Positions 55,291 to 63,956 of a DNA stretch of 64,000 nucleotides are shown here, piece after piece. The notes below the pieces were generated by a model, which did not search any database, was not told the origin of the DNA, and worked only from the letters and a program-made list of their open reading frames with translations. How positions within the stretch are numbered: position 1 is the stretch's first letter; the number at the start of each line of letters is the position of its first letter. The stretch covers positions 1-64,000 of the forward strand of contig CAJTSD010000012.1 in assembly GCA_910578795.1 (NCBI GenBank), in the 5' to 3' direction. Origin of the DNA: an uncultured Lachnospiraceae bacterium (lineage in GTDB: Bacteria > Bacillota > Clostridia > Lachnospirales > Lachnospiraceae). The translations under genes and the position numbers were made by a program.

Positions 55291-56566
55291 AGACAATATT
55301 CCATACAGTACCCTAAAAACCTTGCTGATTGTGCTTGGAACGCTTGGCATGATGTGCACCACCACGCGTTTTAAATACAGTGCAAAACGCGTTGCGCTGC
55401 ATTTTTTCCTATATCTGAGCTATGTGGCGGCATCCAGCGCCGCAATTATTTTCTTTTTGGGCTACCCGGTTTTTCTGCGCGTCTTTCTGTTCACCATTTC
55501 CGTACCTGCGATTGTGCTGGTTTTTAAAATGGCAAAGGACCAGCCTGCAAAAGCGGTATTTAACTATATGACGCAGATATTAATCTCCGCGTATGCCGCT
55601 GCAACTACGACTCTCATCAACGCTGCCATCAGCGGCAATGAGCTGACCGATTTTTTCATGCGCCTGACGTTTTACGTACTGATTATTCTGTTGGAATACC
55701 GCTTTTTGCGCCGTCCATTTCTGTGGTTTACCAACGTTACCGATAGCGGATGGCTTATTTTGGCGCTTATTCCCTGCTCCCTGATTGCATATGCCGTCAT
55801 GCTTGCCTCCTATCCGGTCCCCTACACGCAAAACCCGCCAAACGTTGTATATATCTATCTGTTTAGCGCAGTCATTGCCGTCATTTATTTCTCTGTTTTT
55901 CAGTATCTTGCCATGCAGTACCGCCTGCAGATAACGAAACAGGATTTAGAGCTTATGGAAGTTCAGGTGAACCGCTTAAAGGATAAGCTTTCGGCGGATG
56001 CAATCGCGGCGGAAAAATCCCGTATTGACAGACATGATACGCGCCATATCCTTTGCACGGCTGCATCCTTGTTGGAGGAAGGAAAAACGGCGGATGCACT
56101 TGACTATATCAGTCAGTCCATCCGCCAGTTCCAAACGCACACACCGGTACGGTATTGTCAGGACGTTATCATCAACGCGACGCTCTCCTCCTATTTCGCA
56201 CAGGCAAAGGAGGCGGGAATTACGTTGGAGACACGGCTGCAGTTTTCGGATACGCTGCCAGTCGATTCGGGGGAGTTTGCGATTGTCATTGCAAACGCGC
56301 TTGAAAATGCCATCAACGCCTGCCGTCTCCTCCCGAAGGAGAAACGCAGGATTGCTGTCCGGTGTATCTGTACGCCAAAGCTCATGTTTGAGATTTCCAA
56401 TCCCTGCAGTGAACCGGTTGCCTTCTCAGCGGACGGACTGCCGCTCTCCAAGGAACACGGACATGGTATCGGAACACGCTCGATTTTTACCTTTTGTAAC
56501 AAGTACCATGCATTGTACGATTTTTCCGTATCAAACGGGCAGTTTGTCCTGCGCATCGTTCTGTAA
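55280..56566 (+). CDS. AgrC-like GHKL sensor histidine kinase
   Basis: This 428-residue kinase has six or so N-terminal membrane helices (about 10-212) without a large extracellular domain, a coiled coil, the acceptor motif RIDRHDTRHIL (His252), the N box ANALENAINAC and the G box GHGIGTRSIF. This is the layout of peptide-sensing AgrC kinases. The ATG at 55280 has GGAG 6 bases upstream and lies within the end of the regulator gene, so the pair is coupled. No AgrB or AgrD gene is adjacent. Confidence 0.92.
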   Translation: MLFEDNIPYSTLKTLLIVLGTLGMMCTTTRFKYSAKRVALHFFLYLSYVAASSAAIIFFLGYPVFLRVFLFTISVPAIVLVFKMAKDQPAKAVFNYMTQILISAYAAATTTLINAAISGNELTDFFMRLTFYVLIILLEYRFLRRPFLWFTNVTDSGWLILALIPCSLIAYAVMLASYPVPYTQNPPNVVYIYLFSAVIAVIYFSVFQYLAMQYRLQITKQDLELMEVQVNRLKDKLSADAIAAEKSRIDRHDTRHILCTAASLLEEGKTADALDYISQSIRQFQTHTPVRYCQDVIINATLSSYFAQAKEAGITLETRLQFSDTLPVDSGEFAIVIANALENAINACRLLPKEKRRIAVRCICTPKLMFEISNPCSEPVAFSADGLPLSKEHGHGIGTRSIFTFCNKYHALYDFSVSNGQFVLRIVL

Positions 56567-56606
56567 CTGATTATCGAAACAGTGCAAAACATAATGGGGG
56601 AAGATA

Positions 56607-57428
56607 TTACAGCACCGAAACGGGTCCGCCTATTTCCTCCCGCGCCACATACAGCGAATGATCCGCCCGAACACTCGTATACCATTTGACCAGTGTCATG
56701 GCGCCCCGTTCGATTTCAATGCAGGTAATGCAGCGCGGGTGGACACAGCTTCCCGTATTATAATAATATGCGGGCTCCTCGGGCATTACAGGGCGGTGCG
56801 TATGTCCGGTAATCAAAATATGTTTGTTTTCTACTGCCCAATCTTTTAAACGCGTTTCACAGTTATTTTTCACATGATAATTTTTCGCTGCGCTTGTCGG
56901 GTCCAAAACGCCCACATTTTCCAACGGACTCCAAATATATCTCACCAAAAAACACGCTGCCCGCCAAAACGTAGAATTTAACAGGCTCGCCTGATGACCA
57001 TGCGTCAGATAAAGCGCGCGCTGCGGCATATTGGGCGGACACAGGATAATTCCCTCATAAAAAGGAAACGCCGGGCATCGGGATTTCTTCTTTTTTACCA
57101 TATCATGATTTCCGTAAATAAGGTACAGCCTGCCCTGACTGCTGAATTTTGTAAACATCTCAAAGACATCCTCATGCACCTCGATAATGTTTTTCATGCT
57201 GCGGTTTTCCCACAGCTCGTCACCGTCGCCAAGTTCAATATAAGTAAATCCGTTTTTATAATAGTGCTCTAACGCTGCGTAATATAAATGCCGGTTCTTT
57301 AAAAAATTATCGGAAGCGGTGCCGACGCCCCTGTGGCAGTCGCTCATTAGCACATATCGGGAACGATGTGTAAACGGCAGCACAAGGGCGTTTTCAAAAG
57401 CGCGCACCAAACGCGACGAAACACTCAT
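56607..57428 (-). CDS. Calcineurin-like metallophosphoesterase
   Basis: This 273-residue protein has all phosphoesterase motifs: SDCHRG (metal Asp, His), GDGDE (a form of GDxxD), YGNHD, LTHGHQ and ITGHTHRP. It is related to UDP-2,3-diacylglucosamine-hydrolase-like and other cytoplasmic phosphoesterases; substrate unknown. Its start overlaps the DUF4474 gene by 4 bp, so they work or are regulated together. Confidence 0.88.
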   Translation of the reverse strand: MSVSSRLVRAFENALVLPFTHRSRYVLMSDCHRGVGTASDNFLKNRHLYYAALEHYYKNGFTYIELGDGDELWENRSMKNIIEVHEDVFEMFTKFSSQGRLYLIYGNHDMVKKKKSRCPAFPFYEGIILCPPNMPQRALYLTHGHQASLLNSTFWRAACFLVRYIWSPLENVGVLDPTSAAKNYHVKNNCETRLKDWAVENKHILITGHTHRPVMPEEPAYYYNTGSCVHPRCITCIEIERGAMTLVKWYTSVRADHSLYVAREEIGGPVSVL

Positions 57429-58342
57429 GACCGTCTCCGGCAGCAGCGTCTCTTTTTATGGCAGCGTTTATGAAAGCGACGCATTCGAAGCAGTTTTCTG
57501 AACGCTATGGGAATGCAGTAGTACAGGCATAAAATCCGGTCTTCACTGCTCTGGAAGGGCTTTGTCACCCATAAATACAATCGGCACGAAATCTTGTTCT
57601 TCCACTGTGAAAAGCGGCGCCAAAAGCGTGTCAGCAAGTTATAGTCTGTCTTTTTTTGCCGAAGGAATGTAAATGTCAGCGACAGACCGCATAATGCAAA
57701 ATCGTGCTGCGTATATCCTGCCCGATACATTCCGTCAATAAAGGCACTCTGCATTTCCCCATTTGGAAATGTCAGCGTCGATTTCAGACACAAATTGTAA
57801 GGCTGTGTAAAGCATCCCGTTAAAAATGCCGTAATCCACCAATGCTTCTGACAGGTTTTCACACAGTCGCCATTTGCGTCGCAAAGCGTCAATGAACAGT
57901 TTAGCAATTCCTCATCCGACGCACATTCAAACAGTGTCGTTTTATACGCGTTCTCGGCAATGATTTCATCTGCATGGTAAATACCGATTTCCGCTCCGGT
58001 ATTGATTCCATATTGTCCTTTCCAAAACTCAATTAACCATGTTCTGCCCCTATAGTCAAAGTAGATCGGCAGTGCGTCAAAAACCATCTGAAACCGAGGC
58101 GCCATATAGTCATAAAGCCAGGTATAACCGGCTTTTCTCTGCCATGCATCCAGTGTGGCTGAAAAGAAGCCGCACCGGCAATGATAACAGTAGCCGAATG
58201 GCTTTACAAGTTCCTCTATTACAGAACATTTCTGACATTCATCCATGCATTTAATCTTTTTGATAATGCGCTTTTTTCTTATGTGAAATAAAATGCAGCT
58301 AAAAAATGCAATTATCAGTAAAATAAAAAAGAGAAAATACAT
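57425..58342 (-). CDS. DUF4474-family membrane-associated protein
   Basis: This 305-residue protein has an N-terminal membrane helix (about 2-20), a Cys-rich segment (CMDECQKCSVIEEL), then the DUF4474 signature: PFGYCYHC, STLDAWQRKAGYTWLYDYMA, PIYFDYRGRTWLIEFWKGQY and GINTGAEIGIYHAD. The C-terminus is very basic and Cys-rich. The function of DUF4474 is not known. GGAG precedes the ATG. Confidence 0.82.
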   Translation of the reverse strand: MYFLFFILLIIAFFSCILFHIRKKRIIKKIKCMDECQKCSVIEELVKPFGYCYHCRCGFFSATLDAWQRKAGYTWLYDYMAPRFQMVFDALPIYFDYRGRTWLIEFWKGQYGINTGAEIGIYHADEIIAENAYKTTLFECASDEELLNCSLTLCDANGDCVKTCQKHWWITAFLTGCFTQPYNLCLKSTLTFPNGEMQSAFIDGMYRAGYTQHDFALCGLSLTFTFLRQKKTDYNLLTRFWRRFSQWKNKISCRLYLWVTKPFQSSEDRILCLYYCIPIAFRKLLRMRRFHKRCHKKRRCCRRRS

Positions 58343-58487
58343 ACTTCATACTCCATTCTATTATTTTATTAATAGTTTATGTCGGAATATGATATTTTGT
58401 GTAAAATTTTCGTCCTAAAAATTGCATAAGCTCCGTACTTTTTATGCCTAATTCCGCAACAGTTCCTTTCCTGCACAAGGAGCAGCT

Positions 58488-59666
58488 CTACTGCCTGCCC
58501 TGCATGGAAGCGTCCAGTAAAACCTTGGAAACGCGCACGTTGTCCTCTACCAAAAACTCCACCTCGCCGTTGTAATACCGGACCAGCTTACGGATGCATT
58601 CCGCTTTTTCCTTCCAATACGCAGGATACTCCTCCCGTTCCCGCTTGGACGCACAGGTGTTTTGGCACATCAACACCACCTTGTTTTTGTTTTGCAGAAG
58701 GACCACGTTAATCTGACGCGTTTTTCCGCACGAATTGCGGCACTCATATATCGCATTCTCAAAAATGCTGACAAGAATTGCCGCAATGTCAAACTCACGC
58801 ACTTGAATCTGCTCATCTATATCCGCCTGCACCTTAATCCCGATTTTTTCCTCATCCGCATACGCTATGTAAGTGGACAATATATTGCTGACTGTCACAT
58901 TGTCACAAATCTGCTGCGCATGTGCAGCATTTGCACCGGATACCTGCATCTGACTCAATTGGCGCTCCAGCAGCAGCTCGTTGAGTTCCATAAGCTCTTT
59001 TTCCATCCGGCAGCAGTATTCTTTTCCGCGGTAAAGATACGTGCGAAACGTCATCCACTGAATAATCCCCGTCATCGCAAGCATGACCGCAATGCGCACT
59101 ACGCGGTTTACGGATAATGCATGGTCGTCAGGCCAATATGCCCCTATGCCCGCAATCATCAGAATGACCACCAGTGTAATTGCGCTCGGCAAATCCATCA
59201 CTGCACTCAGATATTCCCGTCCCGATTGGAAGCGCGGACGCACACTTTTTATGATAAACAGCAGCATTACCGCCCCGGTCGCCGCACGCAGCGCAATATC
59301 CGCCCAAAGGCTGCCTCCAAACCATAAGCGCGAACCGTCAATGCCCAAAAATACCATGACGGAGAGCAGGTAAAAGCCAAGCGTCAGCTTATAAACGGAC
59401 AGGTATACAAAATCCGCACTCATGGCAATGCAGAAGATTCCGACCACAAAAATCGCCATAAATCCTGAAAGCCTGATAAAAATCTGCACGTCAGCCAAAT
59501 ACCACACGCCAAACGCCGCCGCGGCAAGCATCCCGAACGCGCAGTAATATACTGCTGTCCTTTTTATCGAAAACCGCGGTCTGTCAAGCAGAAAAAACAC
59601 GCCCATCATCAGCGCCGCCCCCATCATATGCCGAAGCACTGCAATCCAAAAAGAACCTCCTAACAT
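58488..59666 (-). CDS. Degenerate GHKL-type sensor protein lacking the acceptor histidine motif
   Basis: This 392-residue protein has seven or so membrane helices (about 8-205) and a GHKL-like ATPase domain with an N box form VSIFENAIYEC. Where homologues carry an R-H-D acceptor, the coiled coil ELNELLLERQLSQMQVSGAN runs directly into CDNVTVSNILSTYIAYADEE, so the His box and its helix are missing. The G box glycines are also absent: the tail reads YWKEKAECIRKLVRYYNGEV. It is therefore probably not an active kinase. AAAGGAG precedes the ATG. Last gene of the surface operon. Confidence 0.82.
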   Translation of the reverse strand: MLGGSFWIAVLRHMMGAALMMGVFFLLDRPRFSIKRTAVYYCAFGMLAAAAFGVWYLADVQIFIRLSGFMAIFVVGIFCIAMSADFVYLSVYKLTLGFYLLSVMVFLGIDGSRLWFGGSLWADIALRAATGAVMLLFIIKSVRPRFQSGREYLSAVMDLPSAITLVVILMIAGIGAYWPDDHALSVNRVVRIAVMLAMTGIIQWMTFRTYLYRGKEYCCRMEKELMELNELLLERQLSQMQVSGANAAHAQQICDNVTVSNILSTYIAYADEEKIGIKVQADIDEQIQVREFDIAAILVSIFENAIYECRNSCGKTRQINVVLLQNKNKVVLMCQNTCASKREREEYPAYWKEKAECIRKLVRYYNGEVEFLVEDNVRVSKVLLDASMQGRQ

Positions 59667-59699
59667 ATACCTGTCTCCTTTCTGATCCGTTCCCCCGGT

Positions 59700-60197
59700 T
59701 TACTGCACCTGACACGAAATCCGCGCCACGCCTTCACTATGATATGTTTCCGGCTCATATGCGATAATCTGCAGCAGCACGGTATCGCCTGCGGATACTG
59801 TTTTTTCACATGGCACCTGCGCAACATACTCGCCCTGATACAGAACGCCAGTTTGACCAATCAGCTCCTCCTCCTGATATATGCGTGCCAAAATCCACAC
59901 TGCGTTTTCGGCATAATTCGCCAAATTTACCTGCAAGCCGCCGCCCAAAACCATCGGAGCAGTTTCGAGTCCGATGGTGTATCCCTCTTTTACGGGCAGC
60001 TCCTGCCAGCCCTGTCCTGCCTCGGGAAGTCCTTCTGCCGCTGTCTCCTCGTGCGCGGGCGCGCGGAATACGCGGTAGCCCTGCGCAAAGCGGACGTATC
60101 CGAGTGAAAGGGCGATACACAAAATGATGGCAAGACTTGTCAAAATCCCGATTTTTGTTTTTCTCCTCGCATCGGTGACACAATTTTTCCGTTTCAT
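59700..60197 (-). CDS. Membrane-anchored extracellular beta-domain protein
   Basis: This 165-residue protein has a basic N-terminus, one membrane helix (about 15-35) and an extracellular domain of beta strands (LPVKEGYTIGLETAPMVLGG, LQVNLANYAENAVWILARIY, GEYVAQVPCEKTVSAGDTVL, IIAYEPETYHSEG). The pattern looks like an Ig/fibronectin-type fold. It shares style with the C-terminal part of the upstream gene product. Function unknown; probably part of the envelope complex of this operon. Confidence 0.72.
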   Translation of the reverse strand: MKRKNCVTDARRKTKIGILTSLAIILCIALSLGYVRFAQGYRVFRAPAHEETAAEGLPEAGQGWQELPVKEGYTIGLETAPMVLGGGLQVNLANYAENAVWILARIYQEEELIGQTGVLYQGEYVAQVPCEKTVSAGDTVLLQIIAYEPETYHSEGVARISCQVQ

Positions 60198-60237
60198 ATT
60201 TTATGTAAACCTCCAACCTGTTCTATACAATCAAACC

Positions 60238-61653
60238 TTATTTCAACTCCACCGTAATCGGCACAACCGAGTCCACCATGCCCTTCTCGCCGGTGTCGTG
60301 GTTATAAAACGAGAAGACCATTTTCGCCTCATACGTCCCTTTGGTAAGCACAATCCCCTCAGGCGGCGTAAGCGTCAGATTCTCGATATGAAATCCGACA
60401 GGAATACGCCCCGAGCGGTAAATCTCCACATCTTTCCCGCTGCTGTCCACCATGTACAGTACCGCCACAAAATCATAATTCGCCCCGCGGCTTGGGTTCT
60501 TAATCACGTAGGGCTCGCTCTCCGCCGTAAGCGTTGCGGTATCCACCCGCAGCACCTTTGGCACCTCGTAGCTTGCCTTATTGTCATTCGTGCGCTCCCC
60601 GAAGTCGTTGTCGGTATTGGGAATAATCGCCGCGTCCGCCATCACGGGCACATAGTCTGGCGGGGGCAGCGGCGGATAAAACAGAAACAAAAACAACAGC
60701 GCAAGGTACGGCAGAAACGGAAACAGCCAAATCAGAAACAGACCGTGGCTTTTCCCGCTGACGCAGCAGCGCTCTATCACGCCGTTGTTTTCCCCGGCGA
60801 AGCCCCCGACATAGCGATTTGCGTGGATACTGCAGACCGCCTCGCAGCAGTGGATTTCGCCCTCGTTGACCGCGCAGAACGCCGCTGTAAGCGGACAGTT
60901 CTTTCCTTTTACGATGCAGTCAATGGTAAGATTGCGGACCGTTCCCTTGAGCACGCCGAAAAAGCCGATTTCCGCCATGCCCTTTCCATTCAAAATAAAA
61001 CCCTTAATCTGATGCCCTCCGCCGTCAAATGTTCCCAAAAAGGGGTGCTGTCTGTCGCAGCCAATCGAAGGGATTTCCTTTCCGTGAAATTCCAGGTCTT
61101 GTGTCAGAAGGACACTCCCCTGCGCCGCCTCAGGCTCCCCGCGGTTGACACGTTCAATCCAGTCCAAAAGCTGTCTGCGGCTTGCGATTTCCAACGGCTT
61201 TTTGACTGCCGCCTGCTCTAAGCCGTTCGGCGCGCAGCGCCAGCTTTCCTGCAAAAACTCCATTTTTCCCGCAGGCTCGCGCTCAAAAACGGTAAAATCC
61301 CACTGATAGGCGTCCTCAAGAAATGCGGGCACAACATCCTTTTTGGCAAATCCATGCTCCCTGTCCCTGAATTTCTTCAATTTCCTATCCTTGCCCACAA
61401 CAAAAAAGCACCAGTGGAATCTGCCCTTGTTGACGGCAATCAGACCGTCCTTCCCTTTCCTCCACGTGCGCACAATGCTGCGTGAAAAGCAGTGGTCAAG
61501 TTCTCCGCTGTTGTCATAAACAAAACCTGCATTCTCGCTCTTATTTCTGCCAAACCGCACTGCCGTGCTTAATTTTACGGCAGAATAGCTGTTTTTGATG
61601 GTTCCCGTATTGCGGTATGCAAAGCCGCCTTCCATTTTAATCTGTCTGCTCAT
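60238..61653 (-). CDS. GLUG-repeat protein with central membrane helix
   Basis: This 471-residue protein has no signal peptide. Residues 1-300 hold repeats of the beta-helix/GLUG kind (GGFAYRNTGTIKNSYSAV, AGFVYDNSGELDHCF, GGFAGENNGVIERCCVSG). A single hydrophobic segment (about 304-325, LFLIWLFPFLPYLALLFLFL) followed by PPLPPP leads to a C-terminal beta domain of about 140 residues. GLUG repeats are normally extracellular in adhesins; here they would be cytoplasmic if the helix is a plain signal anchor. AAAGGA lies before the ATG. Confidence 0.7.
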   Translation of the reverse strand: MSRQIKMEGGFAYRNTGTIKNSYSAVKLSTAVRFGRNKSENAGFVYDNSGELDHCFSRSIVRTWRKGKDGLIAVNKGRFHWCFFVVGKDRKLKKFRDREHGFAKKDVVPAFLEDAYQWDFTVFEREPAGKMEFLQESWRCAPNGLEQAAVKKPLEIASRRQLLDWIERVNRGEPEAAQGSVLLTQDLEFHGKEIPSIGCDRQHPFLGTFDGGGHQIKGFILNGKGMAEIGFFGVLKGTVRNLTIDCIVKGKNCPLTAAFCAVNEGEIHCCEAVCSIHANRYVGGFAGENNGVIERCCVSGKSHGLFLIWLFPFLPYLALLFLFLFYPPLPPPDYVPVMADAAIIPNTDNDFGERTNDNKASYEVPKVLRVDTATLTAESEPYVIKNPSRGANYDFVAVLYMVDSSGKDVEIYRSGRIPVGFHIENLTLTPPEGIVLTKGTYEAKMVFSFYNHDTGEKGMVDSVVPITVELK

Positions 61654-61673
61654 GGCTCTTCCTTTCTGTTACT

Positions 61674-61803
61674 GCGGGAAGCCGTAAAGCTTCCCGCGTA
61701 TGTTTTATGCACACGGGGCGTCCAAATGTAATATGTTATCAAACCGATAAATCGGTTCCCTGACGGACGACCGGCGTACGACAATGGGAAATGTTTTCCC
61801 ATT
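61674..61803. other. Three hairpins between the broken paralogue and the GLUG gene
   Basis: GCGGGAAGC/GCTTCCCGC (61674-61697), AACCGA/TCGGTT (61742-61757) and AATGGGAAA/TTTCCCATT (61783-61803), all with perfect arms. None is followed by a T tract on the minus strand, so RNA processing or partial attenuation inside the operon is more likely than termination. Confidence 0.5.
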
Positions 61804-61811
61804 CTCAATTA

Positions 61812-62806
61812 TTATGCAGTCGGCTGCTCAGTCTCAATTCCGATCGTAATCGTTCCAATCTGCGACCATTTGGTAATTCCGTCCGCTTTTTTGTATTCCT
61901 CCTTAATGCCCGACGGCATAAAGAAGACCGTACCCGTTGTCGGCGTTCCCGCCACGGAGGCGTCCCCGCCACGGAGGCGTCCCCGCTGTTGTCGGCGGTA
62001 GAAAGTGTCAGATACTCCGGCACATCGCCTTCTTTTTCGGTAAGCTGTGTATCTGTATCCTCCGCATCTTTTGCAAAGTCACCTGTCGTATCCGAATAGT
62101 CCTTGTCGTCCGTTTTTTCCGCCGCGTATTCAAGCGTTGCGTAAACGTCGGCGTTTGAGTGGTTGATAACTTTGATTTGATTGACTGCGTCCTGCGTCGT
62201 ATCAAGCGCCTTATCAGCAACGCTGTCATACACCTTCCACCCTGCGCCCGCAATGGACTTGTGCGCAGTCGCGTCCCATATTGTATTTTCGTACTGGAAC
62301 GTCATTGCCCCCCCATTCCATGTCAACGGAGTAAACAGTCATGTCCTCCGTAAAGCCCTGTACGTCGATTGTCACATCCGTGTAGCTTTCTTCAGTCGGG
62401 TCAAGTCCCAGTTCCTGACGTTCCAATTTTTCACCGAGTTCCCGCGTACCATAATGTCCCTCGGGACCGCCTTTGGCAAGCCGTCTTGATACCTGCGGCA
62501 CTTCAAACGTATTGTAACCGTTAATGACAAGATTTGATACGGTATTCTTCGCATAAAGAGAACATGCAAACACCCCGCTTTCTGTCTGAATCTGTGTCAA
62601 GTCACAAACATTCCCGTTTTTATCGGCGATGTACGCATTGTCCGGTCCGATATGCACACCGTTTAAAGTCAGCGTCATTGTGTCGGGGTCATAGGATGCG
62701 GTGCCGTCGCCCAAAATGTCAGCGCAGTTCTCCGGCGTAACCTTTGTATCGCCAAGCCAAAGTTCGCCGCTTTTGCGGTACGTACCGTCGCCGCAAAGCG
62801 GCTGTA
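61812..62806 (-). pseudogene. Frameshifted, 5'-truncated paralogue of the adjacent secreted protein
   Basis: The reconstructed product reads ELWLGDTKVTPENCADILGD-GTASYDPDTMTLTLNGV, then a C-terminal domain clearly homologous to the upstream gene (GFTEDMTVYSVDMEWG, GAGWKVYDSVADKALDTTQD, NHSNADVYATLEYAAE, IGTITIGIETEQ). Two lesions break it: a run of seven G where six would keep frame (about 62308-62314) and a 17-bp tandem duplication (about 61948-61981). No signal peptide or clear start remains upstream. Single-base correction at the G run plus removal of one 17-bp copy restores a frame to a stop at 61812. Confidence 0.8.
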
Positions 62807-62815
62807 AGCTGCCGC

Positions 62816-63751
62816 CTATGGCGCCGCTTCGGTTGTCTCTTTCGGCTGCTCTGTCTTAATCCCGACTGTGATTGTTCCGATTGTTGTCCACTTTTGGATA
62901 GCGCCGCCTGTTTTCTGATCTTCCTTTATACCATCCGGCATAAAATACGCCTTCGCGACGGTCGGCGTTCCTGCGGCGCCGTCCGCGCCATTGTCCGCTG
63001 TCTCAAGGGAAAGGTATGCAGGAACCGTTCCTGCGGCATCTGTGAGTTTATTTGTATCTGTCTCTTCCGTTCCCTTTGTAAAGCCAAATTTTCCAGCCGT
63101 ATCCTCGTAATTCGTCTCCGCTTTGTAGGCAAGTGTCGCCCATACAGGCGCGTTAGAATGATTTGTAACCTTAATCTCGTTGATTGCGTCCTCCACTGCG
63201 TCAAGCGCCTTGTTTGCACGGCTGTCGTAAACCTTCCAGCCTGCGCCCGCTTTCTTCGTGTGCGTCTCGGGATCCCAGCTGCTGTTCTCCCACTGGAACG
63301 TCATCGCGCCCCACTCCACGTCAACCGAATAGACGGTCGCGTCCTCGGTAAAGCCCCAAACGGGGATTTCTACGTCGGCATATGCTTCTTTTGCAGGCTT
63401 GTAATCTGGCTCGCCTTCTGTCCCTTCTGCCGGAATCTCCTCGTCGCGCAGCGGGTCAAGGTCTGTTTTCTCACCGCCCTCTTTCACCATCGGGTCTTCA
63501 GTTGTACCGTCGGCAGCGCCATCCCCTGTGCCGTCGCCCTCTGCCGCAGGGGTTACGTTCGTATCGCCGCCTTCTCCCGCGCGGTTTTCCTGCTGTCCGT
63601 CCAAGGTCTCCTCTTCGGTTTCAGTCGGCTCTGTGGTCTGTCCCTCGGGCATCTCTGCCGCCTGCGCCGCCGTTGCTGCAAGCGGGGAAACGATCAGGCT
63701 AAATGCAAGCATTCCTGTTCCCAGTACCTTCCATAATGATTTTCTTTTCAT
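62816..63751 (-). CDS. Secreted surface protein with acidic linker and beta domain
   Basis: This 311-residue protein has a signal peptide (MKRKSLWKVLGTGMLAFSLI...ATAAQAA, cleavage near residue 31), an acidic Thr/Glu/Gly linker to about 110, and a C-terminal domain of about 190 residues (GFTEDATVYSVDVEWGAMTF, GAGWKVYDSRANKALDAVED, INEIKVTNHSNAPVWATLAY, WTTIGTITVGI). The domain recurs in the broken paralogue downstream. It has no anchor of its own, so it may be a pilin-like or matrix subunit held by other operon proteins. AAAGGAG is 7 bases before the ATG. Confidence 0.85.
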   Translation of the reverse strand: MKRKSLWKVLGTGMLAFSLIVSPLAATAAQAAEMPEGQTTEPTETEEETLDGQQENRAGEGGDTNVTPAAEGDGTGDGAADGTTEDPMVKEGGEKTDLDPLRDEEIPAEGTEGEPDYKPAKEAYADVEIPVWGFTEDATVYSVDVEWGAMTFQWENSSWDPETHTKKAGAGWKVYDSRANKALDAVEDAINEIKVTNHSNAPVWATLAYKAETNYEDTAGKFGFTKGTEETDTNKLTDAAGTVPAYLSLETADNGADGAAGTPTVAKAYFMPDGIKEDQKTGGAIQKWTTIGTITVGIKTEQPKETTEAAP

Positions 63752-63956
63752 AGTTGAACTCCTTTCTTTCATGCACGCTCCTACGTGCGTATTTTAGTTT
63801 CCAAACATCGGCGTACTTCGCGGGCTGCCTGCCAAATTCTTTTGTAATATTTTTGTTTTCGCGCCATACGCCGCCTGTCTGGACATGAATTCATGCCGGA
63901 AACGCTGCGAGGGGGGAAATATGGCAGCGTCCCCGACATGCTTTTCATGTCTGTTT
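63752..63956 (-). promoter_or_regulatory. Long structured 5' leader of the secreted-protein operon
   Basis: About 200 bases separate the predicted transcription start from the ATG. Four hairpins can form: GACATG/CATGTC (63935-63951), ACGCTGC/GCAGCGT (63902-63930), the palindrome CATGAATTCATG (63884-63895) and GCACG/CGTGC (63773-63788), the last one close to the ribosome site. No known riboswitch class was recognised. Confidence 0.5.
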
